This document shows, piece after piece, positions 6,139-12,039 of a stretch of 31,841 nt of DNA; position 1 is the stretch's first letter, and each line of letters opens with the position of its first letter. A program made the translations under genes and the position numbers. This DNA is from a virus. The stretch spans positions 1-31,841 of the IMG/VR virus record IMGVR_UViG_3300035190_000454; one strand, given 5' to 3'. The notes under the pieces were generated by a model. That model ran no database searches. It saw only the letters and a list, made by a program, of their open reading frames with translations, and was not told the DNA's origin.

Positions 6139-6245
6139 TGGACTACGAGACCACGCTCCGCTGTATCGGTTTTGCAATCGACTTTCTCCAAATCCTCGCC
6201 CTGCCGGTCTTCTTGCTGGCGATCACTTGGAGGCTGGCACGATGA
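6138..6245 (+). CDS. Very small membrane peptide
   Basis: A 35-residue product whose ATG shares a base with the previous stop (TAATG) and whose stop overlaps the next start. Residues 8-31 form one hydrophobic helix (FAIDFLQILALPVFLLAITW), followed by RLAR. GGAGG lies about ten bases upstream. Tight coupling on both sides and the clean membrane span support a real gene. Function unknown. Confidence 0.5.
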   Translation: MDYETTLRCIGFAIDFLQILALPVFLLAITWRLAR

Positions 6246-6436
6246 GCCGGTGGATTCCCTCAGCGGTTGAGATGCCGGATGAAGACATCGAGGTCATCAT
6301 CCACACGGCTGATGACGATGTGGCGACCGGCTTTTTGGATGCCGGCGTCTGGCGGTTTACAAATGCGGCCCGCGTTTTGGTGCCGGTCCTTCACTGGCAA
6401 AACCTCCCCGAGCCTCCCGAGGAGGGCGCGAAATGA
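6242..6436 (+). CDS. DUF551-like small protein
   Basis: A 64-residue protein beginning WIPSAVEMPDEDIEVI and ending VLHWQNLPEPPEE. That matches the DUF551 pattern seen in many phages: a 'W.p...lP..g..Vl' start and a 'tHWmplPepP' end, with a variable strand region between. The family's function is unknown. It overlaps both neighbours by ATGA. Confidence 0.65.
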   Translation: MSRWIPSAVEMPDEDIEVIIHTADDDVATGFLDAGVWRFTNAARVLVPVLHWQNLPEPPEEGAK

Positions 6437-6603
6437 GCGCGTGGGAAGCCGTTCTTCTCTCAAGCATCGCCTTCGGCTCGATGTGGGCCTGCTACTGCCT
6501 CGGCTTCCGTGACGGGCGCATGACAGAGCGTCGCCGACAGGAGCGTTACTACCGCCGCGAGGAGTTCGGGCGCGACTGGGACAACATGGAGGATTTCGAC
6601 TGA
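6433..6603 (+). CDS. Small membrane-associated protein
   Basis: A 56-residue product starting at ATG 6433 inside the previous stop. A hydrophobic helix (about 5-23, with Cys-Tyr-Cys near its end) is followed by a strongly charged tail rich in Arg, Tyr and Asp/Glu. GGAGG precedes the start. It is typical of the small unknown proteins of early phage operons, and no family was recognised. Confidence 0.5.
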   Translation: MSAWEAVLLSSIAFGSMWACYCLGFRDGRMTERRRQERYYRREEFGRDWDNMEDFD

Positions 6604-6606
6604 GCC

Positions 6607-6738
6607 ATGAGCGACAAACCACAGATGCCCAAAGACTCGGAACAGATTCGCAAGCTCGAAGCTCGGGCGCTGTCACTTCTCAAGCGCGCCGAGCAGCTAC
6701 GCAAACGGGCGCATGAATTGATCCGCCAGACTTTGTGA
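6607..6738 (+). CDS. Small helical protein of unknown function
   Basis: A 43-residue product that is almost one amphipathic helix with heptad-like spacing of Leu and Ala (LEARALSLLKRAEQLRKRA). It starts three bases after the previous stop and closes the early small-gene cluster. It may oligomerise or bind a partner. The codon pattern is consistent with its neighbours. No family recognised. Confidence 0.45.
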   Translation: MSDKPQMPKDSEQIRKLEARALSLLKRAEQLRKRAHELIRQTL

Positions 6739-6754
6739 AAATTTTTCCTCGCTA

Positions 6755-6809
6755 GGTCTCAAGGAGACCGCAGGGGACCAGGGGGGCCGCGCAATCCCAA
6801 AAAACGCGG
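6755..6809 (+). promoter_or_regulatory. Two inverted repeats before the replication operon
   Basis: GGTCTC-AAG-GAGACC (6755-6769) is a perfect six-base inverted repeat. CCGCG (6787-6791) and CGCGG (6805-6809) form a second, with an A-run in the loop. They lie in the 97-base gap between the early small genes and the SSB-like gene. They may be an operator, an attenuator or an mRNA leader. No T-run follows, so a plain terminator is less likely. Confidence 0.45.
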
Positions 6810-6835
6810 ATTAACAAACAACAAACCAGAGTGAT

Positions 6836-7573
6836 ATGAAACTAACAAAAAAAGGCGGCGGGGCCTTCAACCCGCATGAAGAGGGAACCTTTCGCGCTGT
6901 GTGCGTCGATGTGACCCCATTAGTCAAGCAGACCAGCAAATTCGGCGAGAGCGAAGTTTTTCGCCTTGTCTATGAGACCGACGCTCCGGCGCGGGAAGAT
7001 GGAAGCCGCCAGTGCGTGTGGAGCCGGGGGTTCACCCCATCCCTCAACGAGAAAGCGAACTTTCGCAAATTCATCCGCCAATGGTTTGGGCGTGACCTGA
7101 CCGCAGCGGAGGAAGCCGAGTTCGACACCGAGGCGCTCCTCGGGAAGCCCGCGCAGGTGGTCATCACTCACGACCACGCCGACAACGGAAACACCTACGC
7201 GAACATTATTGCCTGCACTCCCTACAAAGGAACCGAACCGCTCAAGCCCTCGGGCAAGTTTACCCGCAAGAAGGACCGCGAGGCCAATGGCGAGGAAGCC
7301 AGCTACCGTGGGGCGGCCAAGCCGACCGAGCCGGTGCGTGAAGCCGAAGCAGTCGATACCACCCAAGCAGGCGATGATTGGGCGACCGTCAAGGTCCATG
7401 TCGGCAAACACTCCGGGCTGGAGGTCCGCGACCTCGATCCCGAGGCGATCGAGAAGTTGAACAAGAACTGGGTGCCGAATGCTGGCAACACAGCGGCAGA
7501 TCAACGCCTTGCCAAGGCCCTCAAGCGCGCTCAAGAGGAACTCGTCGCCGCTGGGTCAGGGGAGGAATTCTAA
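6836..7573 (+). CDS. Phage single-strand DNA-binding-like protein
   Basis: A 245-residue protein. The N-terminal 135 residues look like an OB-fold: a GTFRAVCVDVTPLV strand, KFGESEVFRLVYET, then NFRKFIRQWFGRDLT and LLGKPAQVVITHDH, and YANIIAC. This resembles phage SSB/DUF669-like replication proteins, which carry a similar 'G+.F.aV..D' start and a 'l..wfGr.lt..E' centre. The C-terminal half is charged and probably flexible, ending in an acidic GSGEEF tail such as many SSBs use to recruit partners. It heads the replication-recombination operon. Family assignment is by eye. Confidence 0.55.
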   Translation: MKLTKKGGGAFNPHEEGTFRAVCVDVTPLVKQTSKFGESEVFRLVYETDAPAREDGSRQCVWSRGFTPSLNEKANFRKFIRQWFGRDLTAAEEAEFDTEALLGKPAQVVITHDHADNGNTYANIIACTPYKGTEPLKPSGKFTRKKDREANGEEASYRGAAKPTEPVREAEAVDTTQAGDDWATVKVHVGKHSGLEVRDLDPEAIEKLNKNWVPNAGNTAADQRLAKALKRAQEELVAAGSGEEF

Positions 7574-7575
7574 TC

Positions 7576-8319
7576 ATGAGCGACACGCTCGAAATCATTG
7601 TCTCGGGAAGTCTTCCCAGCCCGCAGATCGAGCTGTCGCCTGCGGCCTTCAACGCCAGAACGATGGCGTTGGAGGCGAGCGGGCGCATCAAGGCGATTGC
7701 CTCGGTGGCGGATCTCGACGCGGCGGCCGGCGCGCTGACGAAACTCAAATCCCTCACCCGCTCGGTGGAGGACAGCCGCAAGGAGGTGAAAGCCCCGGTC
7801 CTCGAGGTCGGCAAGCGCATCGATGCCACGGCGAAGGATTACCTCGCCCCGCTCGAGGTGGAGGCCAAGCGCCTCTCGGTGATTGTGGGGGCCTACCAAG
7901 AAGCCGCCAGGCGAAAATCCGAGAATGACCGCGAAGAAGCGGCTCGGGTGCAGGCCGAGGCTTTGGCGGAGTTAAACGCCAAGCAGGCGGAAGCTCTTGC
8001 GAATGGTGACGAGGCGGCAGCCGATGCCGCCCGTGCCGAGGCAGCGGACAAGATCGCGGCGAGCCAGTTGGCCGTGATCGATGCCGAGGGGCCGAAGCCC
8101 CAGGGAATCGTGACCAGAACCTCGTGGAAATTTGAGGTGGTGGACATCACCGCCCTCCATGCCGCCCGCCCGGAACTCTGCCTCATCGAGCCGAACAACG
8201 CCGCAATCCGTGCCGTAGTGAAAACAGGCGCACAAATCCCCGGCCTGCGCGTCTGGCAGGAGGCCGGAGCGATTGTGCGGGGGACAACCCAAATCAAGCC
8301 GGAGGAATACGATTACTGA
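7576..8319 (+). CDS. Coiled-coil phage protein of the recombination module
   Basis: A 247-residue protein. Residues 45-165 are a long Ala/Glu/Lys/Arg-rich coiled coil. The C-terminal 70 residues (TRTSWKFEVVDITALHAARPEL, then IEPNNAAIRAVV and IPGLRVWQEAG) form a globular end that I have seen in phage proteins next to SSB or recombinase genes. It follows the SSB-like gene after two bases and overlaps the next start as TGATG, so the genes are co-translated. A structural or accessory role in DNA recombination is likely but not shown. No catalytic motif is visible. Confidence 0.55.
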   Translation: MSDTLEIIVSGSLPSPQIELSPAAFNARTMALEASGRIKAIASVADLDAAAGALTKLKSLTRSVEDSRKEVKAPVLEVGKRIDATAKDYLAPLEVEAKRLSVIVGAYQEAARRKSENDREEAARVQAEALAELNAKQAEALANGDEAAADAARAEAADKIAASQLAVIDAEGPKPQGIVTRTSWKFEVVDITALHAARPELCLIEPNNAAIRAVVKTGAQIPGLRVWQEAGAIVRGTTQIKPEEYDY

Positions 8320-8504
8320 TGAAAGCGAAAACTACTTATCTAACACTTGATGAGGCGTGCGAAATATTGCGCGTCTGTAAACGCACTCTCAGGCGATACA
8401 TAAAAGACGGAAAGATTACTTCTGTCCGAATTGGCCGAAGACATCTTTTTCGGGAAACTGACCTTCTGACTTTACCAGCGAGCAAAGCTCATGACCCTCG
8501 CTGA
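8319..8504 (+). CDS. Small helix-turn-helix (excisionase/MerR-like) protein
   Basis: A 61-residue winged helix-turn-helix: LTLDEACEILRVCKRTLRRY gives the two helices, and IKDGKITSVRIGRRHLFRETDL gives the wing (18+ residues, HTH_17-type). The gene is clearly AT-richer than its neighbours and uses AT-ending codons, so it may be a recent arrival. It overlaps both neighbours. A second protein of the same fold is encoded at 5905. Either could be the excisionase. Confidence 0.7.
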   Translation: MKAKTTYLTLDEACEILRVCKRTLRRYIKDGKITSVRIGRRHLFRETDLLTLPASKAHDPR

Positions 8505-8904
8505 AATCATGGCGGCCAAGGAGGCCAAGAAAGCCGCTGCCAAGCCGCCCGAGGCGAGCGGCCTCAAAATCACCCCGGAAAGCGAGCGGGCCGCATTGGC
8601 GGCGAGCATCAAGCAATCCATGGATGCCTGCGCCCCAAAAGCCCAACCCCCGGCTCCGAGAGAGTTGGGGGCGATCACCCCAGGCGAACGGATTCCCATG
8701 TCACATCCATACCTGGGGGCGCCGGATGCGGAGTGGGAGTGGTTCGACTCGATGCACTCCTTCGAGAGCGACCTCGGGATCGTGATCGATCCGAACGGGG
8801 AGCAGGCGTGGATCGCAGTGAAAGCCTTCAAGACCAAGCCGCCGATCCTTCTCCACCGCCTCCCACTCCTCAACCGCAAACGCCTCGAGTTGGATCCGTT
8901 TTGA
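8491..8904 (+). CDS. Unknown phage protein of the replication operon
   Basis: A 137-residue protein. The first 60 residues are Ala/Lys/Glu-rich and helical, followed by a Pro-rich linker. A more ordered C-terminal half has a WEWFDSMHSFESDLGIVIDP segment, WIAVKAFKTKPP and an Arg/Leu-rich end. It overlaps the HTH gene by 14 bases and the next small gene by TTGA. I do not recognise a family. Position suggests a replication or recombination accessory. Confidence 0.5.
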   Translation: MTLAEIMAAKEAKKAAAKPPEASGLKITPESERAALAASIKQSMDACAPKAQPPAPRELGAITPGERIPMSHPYLGAPDAEWEWFDSMHSFESDLGIVIDPNGEQAWIAVKAFKTKPPILLHRLPLLNRKRLELDPF

Positions 8905-9053
8905 CCAATGACGACGACGCTGAATCCTCCCGCATCGCAGGCGAACTCCTCGCAGCTTACCGAATGGGCTATCTCACCGGCGGCGACGACCCCGAGGCCC
9001 GTTTCCTCGCCAAGGCCATCCAGCTTTTCCGTGGGCGGGTCGCCGAATACTGA
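8901..9053 (+). CDS. Small helical protein with TTG start
   Basis: A 50-residue product starting at TTG 8901, overlapping the preceding stop by TTGA. It is acidic at the N-terminus and then strongly helical (IAGELLAAYRMGYLTGG, then ARFLAKAIQLFRGRVAEY). Codon use in this frame has the C/G third positions of the surrounding genes. The competing helicase frame over the same bases gives a low-complexity Thr/Pro/Ser stretch with rare AGG codons. I therefore favour this small gene and a later helicase start. Function unknown. Confidence 0.5.
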   Translation: MTNDDDAESSRIAGELLAAYRMGYLTGGDDPEARFLAKAIQLFRGRVAEY

Positions 9054-10362
9054 GCAGGCGATCCGGCTTTCGCCAGGGCAATCCGCTGCCGTGGACCTCA
9101 TCCAATCGGGGGCGAATGTTTTCCTCTCCGGTATGGCAGGCACGGGGAAATCCACCGCGCTCCTGCAATACATCGGTCAGGCATTTTGCCGGGTGGATGT
9201 CTGTGCCACCACGGGGATCGCGGCCCTCAACCTCCAAGATCAATTCCGCAAGAATGCCGGCGTCGGGATCGCGGCCCATACGATCTACCGCTGGGCAGGC
9301 ATGGCGCTGGGGCCTGCGCCAGGCCAACGGTTTGAGGACTATCTGGCCTTCCTCCAAAAGAAGCCGGTGCCATTTTCCCGCCATTCGGCTTTCGCCCGAG
9401 TGAAGGCAGCCGAGTGCCTCGTCATCGATGAGATTTCCATGTTGCCGGGGCGGATTCTCGACTACCTCGATTTTCATTGCCGCACGATCCGCAAGACCGA
9501 CCGACCCTTCGGCGGCATCCAACTCGTGGCCGTGGGGGATTTCCTCCAACTCCCGCCCGTGGCGAAAGATGGGCGCTACGATTGGGCATTTGCCTCCGAG
9601 GCGTGGCGAGGGGCGGGATTCCGCAATGCCTACCTCACAACGATCCACCGACAGAAGGAACCTCTCTTCACCGAGGCGCTGAACAACTTCCGCGAGGGGC
9701 GCATCTCGAAGGCCGTGGCCGACACGCTCACCCAGCGGGTCAAGATGTTCGTGGATCGCCGCGTCGTCCGGCTCATGACGCACAACGCCCAAGTGGACAA
9801 GTGGAACACCTACCAAATCGGCGAGATCGAATCTCCCGAGGTGAGCTACGAGGCAGAATTTACCGGAGCCGAGCACGAGGCGGATTTTCTTGCCAAGAAC
9901 TCGATCACCCCGAGCCGCCTCACGATCAAGCGCGGGGCGCAAGTGATGGCGACCTGCAACATGGAGGTGCCGGACGAGGAAGACAAAGACAAGAAACACA
10001 CGGTGGTCAACGGCCTTTGCGGGACCGTGCAGGACATGGAACCGGACTCGGTGTGGGTGGCCTTTGACAATGGCGAGACCGTCAACATCCCCAAGCGGTC
10101 ATCTCAATTCGACCCGCAACGCGAGGACTCGGCGACCATGACACAAATCCCGCTCCGCCCGGCCTACGCTCTCACGATCCACAAATCCCAAGGTCTCACG
10201 CTCGACCGCGCCCACATCGACATCCGGGCCGCCCGAGAGCCGGGGCAGGCGTATGTGGCCCTCTCCCGCCTGCGGTCTCTCTCTGGCCTTTACCTCAAGG
10301 ACTGGATCAAGGGCGTCCATGTCTCCGAGGCGGCGATCAATTTTTACAAGAATCTCAAATGA
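9031..10362 (+). CDS. Pif1/RecD-like superfamily 1 DNA helicase
   Basis: A helicase of about 443 residues. A Q-motif-like LSPGQSAAVDLI (about 13-24) precedes Walker A GMAGTGKST (about 35-43). Walker B is VIDEIS near 131-136. Further motifs are GDFLQLPP (motif III), ALTIHKSQGLTLD (motif V, UvrD_C_2 type) and YVALSRLRSL (motif VI) near 405. It unwinds DNA in replication or recombination, probably 5' to 3' as in its family. GTG 9031 is chosen because ATG 8908 would add 41 low-complexity residues that overlap another likely gene; ATG 8908 remains possible. Its last codons are duplicated at 10660-10685. Confidence 0.85.
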   Translation: MGGSPNTEQAIRLSPGQSAAVDLIQSGANVFLSGMAGTGKSTALLQYIGQAFCRVDVCATTGIAALNLQDQFRKNAGVGIAAHTIYRWAGMALGPAPGQRFEDYLAFLQKKPVPFSRHSAFARVKAAECLVIDEISMLPGRILDYLDFHCRTIRKTDRPFGGIQLVAVGDFLQLPPVAKDGRYDWAFASEAWRGAGFRNAYLTTIHRQKEPLFTEALNNFREGRISKAVADTLTQRVKMFVDRRVVRLMTHNAQVDKWNTYQIGEIESPEVSYEAEFTGAEHEADFLAKNSITPSRLTIKRGAQVMATCNMEVPDEEDKDKKHTVVNGLCGTVQDMEPDSVWVAFDNGETVNIPKRSSQFDPQREDSATMTQIPLRPAYALTIHKSQGLTLDRAHIDIRAAREPGQAYVALSRLRSLSGLYLKDWIKGVHVSEAAINFYKNLK

Positions 10363-10622
10363 CAACACAACTCGACCTTTTTGGAACCCTCCCGAACGAA
10401 CGCCTGCATCGATATTGGCGCAAGCGCCTCCGTGATTGGCCGAGGGAGGTTTTGGAATCCCGCCATCACATCCACACAACCGGATGGAGCATGGCTTCCC
10501 AAGGCGGATGGTTTGCTGACCTCCTGCACCGCGATGGGGCGATGGGAGAAATGGAATATCTGCGGTGGCAGGATTTTGAGCGTCGGATCAAACGCTGGGA
10601 ACTCAAGAAACTTAATCAATGA
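10359..10622 (+). CDS. Small Trp/Arg-rich protein of unknown function
   Basis: An 87-residue product overlapping the helicase stop by ATGA. It is rich in Trp, Arg and His, with a WRKRLRDWPREVLESRHH helix, a GWSMASQGGWFADLLHRDG segment and a basic C-terminus. No known motif is recognised. Its stop overlaps an ATG that starts a copied fragment of the primase gene, which suggests that it once lay directly upstream of the primase. Confidence 0.5.
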   Translation: MTTQLDLFGTLPNERLHRYWRKRLRDWPREVLESRHHIHTTGWSMASQGGWFADLLHRDGAMGEMEYLRWQDFERRIKRWELKKLNQ

Positions 10623-10685
10623 AATCATTCAAAACCAACATCTCCCTTTTCTCCAACGCCTCCGAGGCGGCGATCAATTTTTACA
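10618..10685 (+). repeat. Chimeric scar: primase 5' copy joined to helicase 3' copy
   Basis: Bases 10618-10661 (44 bp) are identical to 12035-12078, the start of the primase gene. Bases 10660-10685 (26 bp) are identical to 10323-10348, the end of the helicase gene. The copies share only CT at 10660-10661. Beyond 10685 the sequence differs from the helicase end but still encodes a similar C-terminus (FYRGMK against FYKNLK), so this copy came from a related but different phage. Confidence 0.85.
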
Positions 10686-10699
10686 GGGGGATGAAGTGA
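10619..10699 (+). CDS. 26-residue hybrid mini-ORF before the methyltransferase
   Basis: The scar forms an in-frame open frame: 14 residues of the primase start joined to 12 residues of a helicase end. Its ATG overlaps the stop of the 87-residue gene and its TGA overlaps the GTG start of the methyltransferase, so ribosomes could pass through it to the next gene. As a protein it is probably meaningless. As a leader it may keep translation coupled. Confidence 0.4.
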   Translation: MKSFKTNISLFSNASEAAINFYRGMK

Positions 10700-12039
10700 A
10701 TGTGGATACTCCCAAAACAATTACACACATCGGCCTTTGTGCCGGATACGGCGGCATTGAGATTGGACTGCACCGAGTTATCCGAAATCTGCGCACGGTC
10801 GCTCTTTGCGAGATCGAAGCCTTCGCCTGCGCGAACTTGGTCAGCAAAATGGAGGCGGGACTCATGGACGCAGCACCTATCTGGACGGATCTTAAATCCT
10901 TCCCATGGGCAGAGTTTCGTGACCGCGTGGACATCCTCACTGGGGGCTATCCCTGCCAGCCATTCAGCGCAGCCGGAAAGCGGCTCGGCACAGAAGACCC
11001 TCGGCACCTCTGGCCTTTCATCGCAGACGGAATTCGACTTCTTCGCCCCCGACTCTGCTATTTCGAGAATGTCGAAGGACACATCTCCCTCGGACTCCGA
11101 GAAGTCATTGGAGAGTTGGAACAAATTGGTTACCAGACGGCGTGGGGAATATTCAGCGCGGCTGAAGTCGGCGCACCGCACCAACGCAAGCGGGTCTTCA
11201 TCCTGGCCTACGATAAGAGCCAGCGAATACAAGGACACTGGGCCGATTGGCTCCAAGAGTCACGACCACATGCTGGGCAAGGGCTACCTCTGCGCGGTGG
11301 TGACGCAGGATGCTTGGCAAACTCCAACCACCAACATGGACATGGTGAGGAGCGAGGATGGAGTCCAGAAGAGGATCGCATTTCGAGCGAGCATCGGGAG
11401 GAAGAGCATTCCAGATGGGAACTTGGGCGAGCAGATGCAGCGCCTGCATGGCCAAGCCGCCCCGGCGAACCCCAGCACGGATGGGAGCCGCCAAGGGTTG
11501 TGGGCAACACCGAGGGCGGGATGCCCAGGCAGTCGAGCCCCAGGGACTGGCGGGAAGGTGCTGGAGGAGCAGGTGAAGGGGGGCAACTGGGCAACGCCTC
11601 AAGCCCACGATGCCCAAGGCCCGAAGACACCGGAGCAGATCGAAGCGATGAGGGCCAAGGGCCATGGCGTGAAGAATTTGAACGAGATGGTGACATGGCC
11701 AACGCCGAGTGCGAGTTGCGACCAAGGCGGACCGAGCGGCCTAGCCGGCGGATCGGGCAACCGGAAGAAACTGAACTCCATGCTGTCGAGGGAGGAGGCC
11801 AAGGCAATGGGTTGCGGCAAATTGAACCCTCGCTGGGTCGAAACGCTCCAAGGCGTCTGCATGGGGTGGACCTCGCCGAGTTGTCCGGCCTCAGTCATCA
11901 AGAACTGGCCGAAATTTGTGAGTGGATGGTGCGCTGTGACAATCGAACCGACGAACTTCGCCTCCTCGGCAACGGAGTCGTGCCTGCCACAGCCGAAAGA
12001 GCTTTTCGAATTCTAATGGAAGAACTGACAAACAAATGA
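10696..12039 (+). CDS. DNA (cytosine-5) methyltransferase, Dcm-type
   Basis: A 447-residue enzyme that methylates cytosine C5 in DNA using S-adenosylmethionine, probably shielding phage DNA from host restriction. Motif I is GLCAGYGGIEIGL (about 14-26), motif IV with the catalytic Cys is GGYPCQPFSAAGKR, motif VI is FENVEG, motif VIII is HQRKRVF, and motif X is LRLLGNGVVPATA near the end. Between VIII and X lies a long Gly/Arg/Glu-rich target-recognition region with repeated [LVM]-[AG]-N-[AST] motifs. GTG 10696 is preceded by AGGGGG at a good distance. An open frame in +1 covers almost the whole gene (10700-12016). The stop overlaps the primase start. The gene appears to have entered by recombination. 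Confidence 0.85.
   Translation: MNVDTPKTITHIGLCAGYGGIEIGLHRVIRNLRTVALCEIEAFACANLVSKMEAGLMDAAPIWTDLKSFPWAEFRDRVDILTGGYPCQPFSAAGKRLGTEDPRHLWPFIADGIRLLRPRLCYFENVEGHISLGLREVIGELEQIGYQTAWGIFSAAEVGAPHQRKRVFILAYDKSQRIQGHWADWLQESRPHAGQGLPLRGGDAGCLANSNHQHGHGEERGWSPEEDRISSEHREEEHSRWELGRADAAPAWPSRPGEPQHGWEPPRVVGNTEGGMPRQSSPRDWREGAGGAGEGGQLGNASSPRCPRPEDTGADRSDEGQGPWREEFERDGDMANAECELRPRRTERPSRRIGQPEETELHAVEGGGQGNGLRQIEPSLGRNAPRRLHGVDLAELSGLSHQELAEICEWMVRCDNRTDELRLLGNGVVPATAERAFRILMEELTNK
10700..12016 (+). CDS. Overlapping +1 frame with repeated W-x-T-P motifs
   Basis: A 438-codon stop-free frame inside the methyltransferase gene, starting at ATG 10700. Its first half reads like noise. From about 11150 it shows repeated Trp motifs: WPTIRAS, WQTPTT, WATPRAG, WATPQAH and WPTPSAS, starting at 11204, 11315, 11501, 11588 and 11696, and then GKLNPRWVETL near the end. 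I recall similar W-P-T-P and KLNPxWVE motifs in phage methylase-associated proteins. They are the same bases that give the L-A-N-S type motifs in the other frame. It may be a true overlapping gene or a frame kept open by constraint on the methyltransferase. Confidence 0.35.
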   Translation: MWILPKQLHTSAFVPDTAALRLDCTELSEICARSLFARSKPSPARTWSAKWRRDSWTQHLSGRILNPSHGQSFVTAWTSSLGAIPASHSAQPESGSAQKTLGTSGLSSQTEFDFFAPDSAISRMSKDTSPSDSEKSLESWNKLVTRRRGEYSARLKSAHRTNASGSSSWPTIRASEYKDTGPIGSKSHDHMLGKGYLCAVVTQDAWQTPTTNMDMVRSEDGVQKRIAFRASIGRKSIPDGNLGEQMQRLHGQAAPANPSTDGSRQGLWATPRAGCPGSRAPGTGGKVLEEQVKGGNWATPQAHDAQGPKTPEQIEAMRAKGHGVKNLNEMVTWPTPSASCDQGGPSGLAGGSGNRKKLNSMLSREEAKAMGCGKLNPRWVETLQGVCMGWTSPSCPASVIKNWPKFVSGWCAVTIEPTNFASSATESCLPQPKELFEF

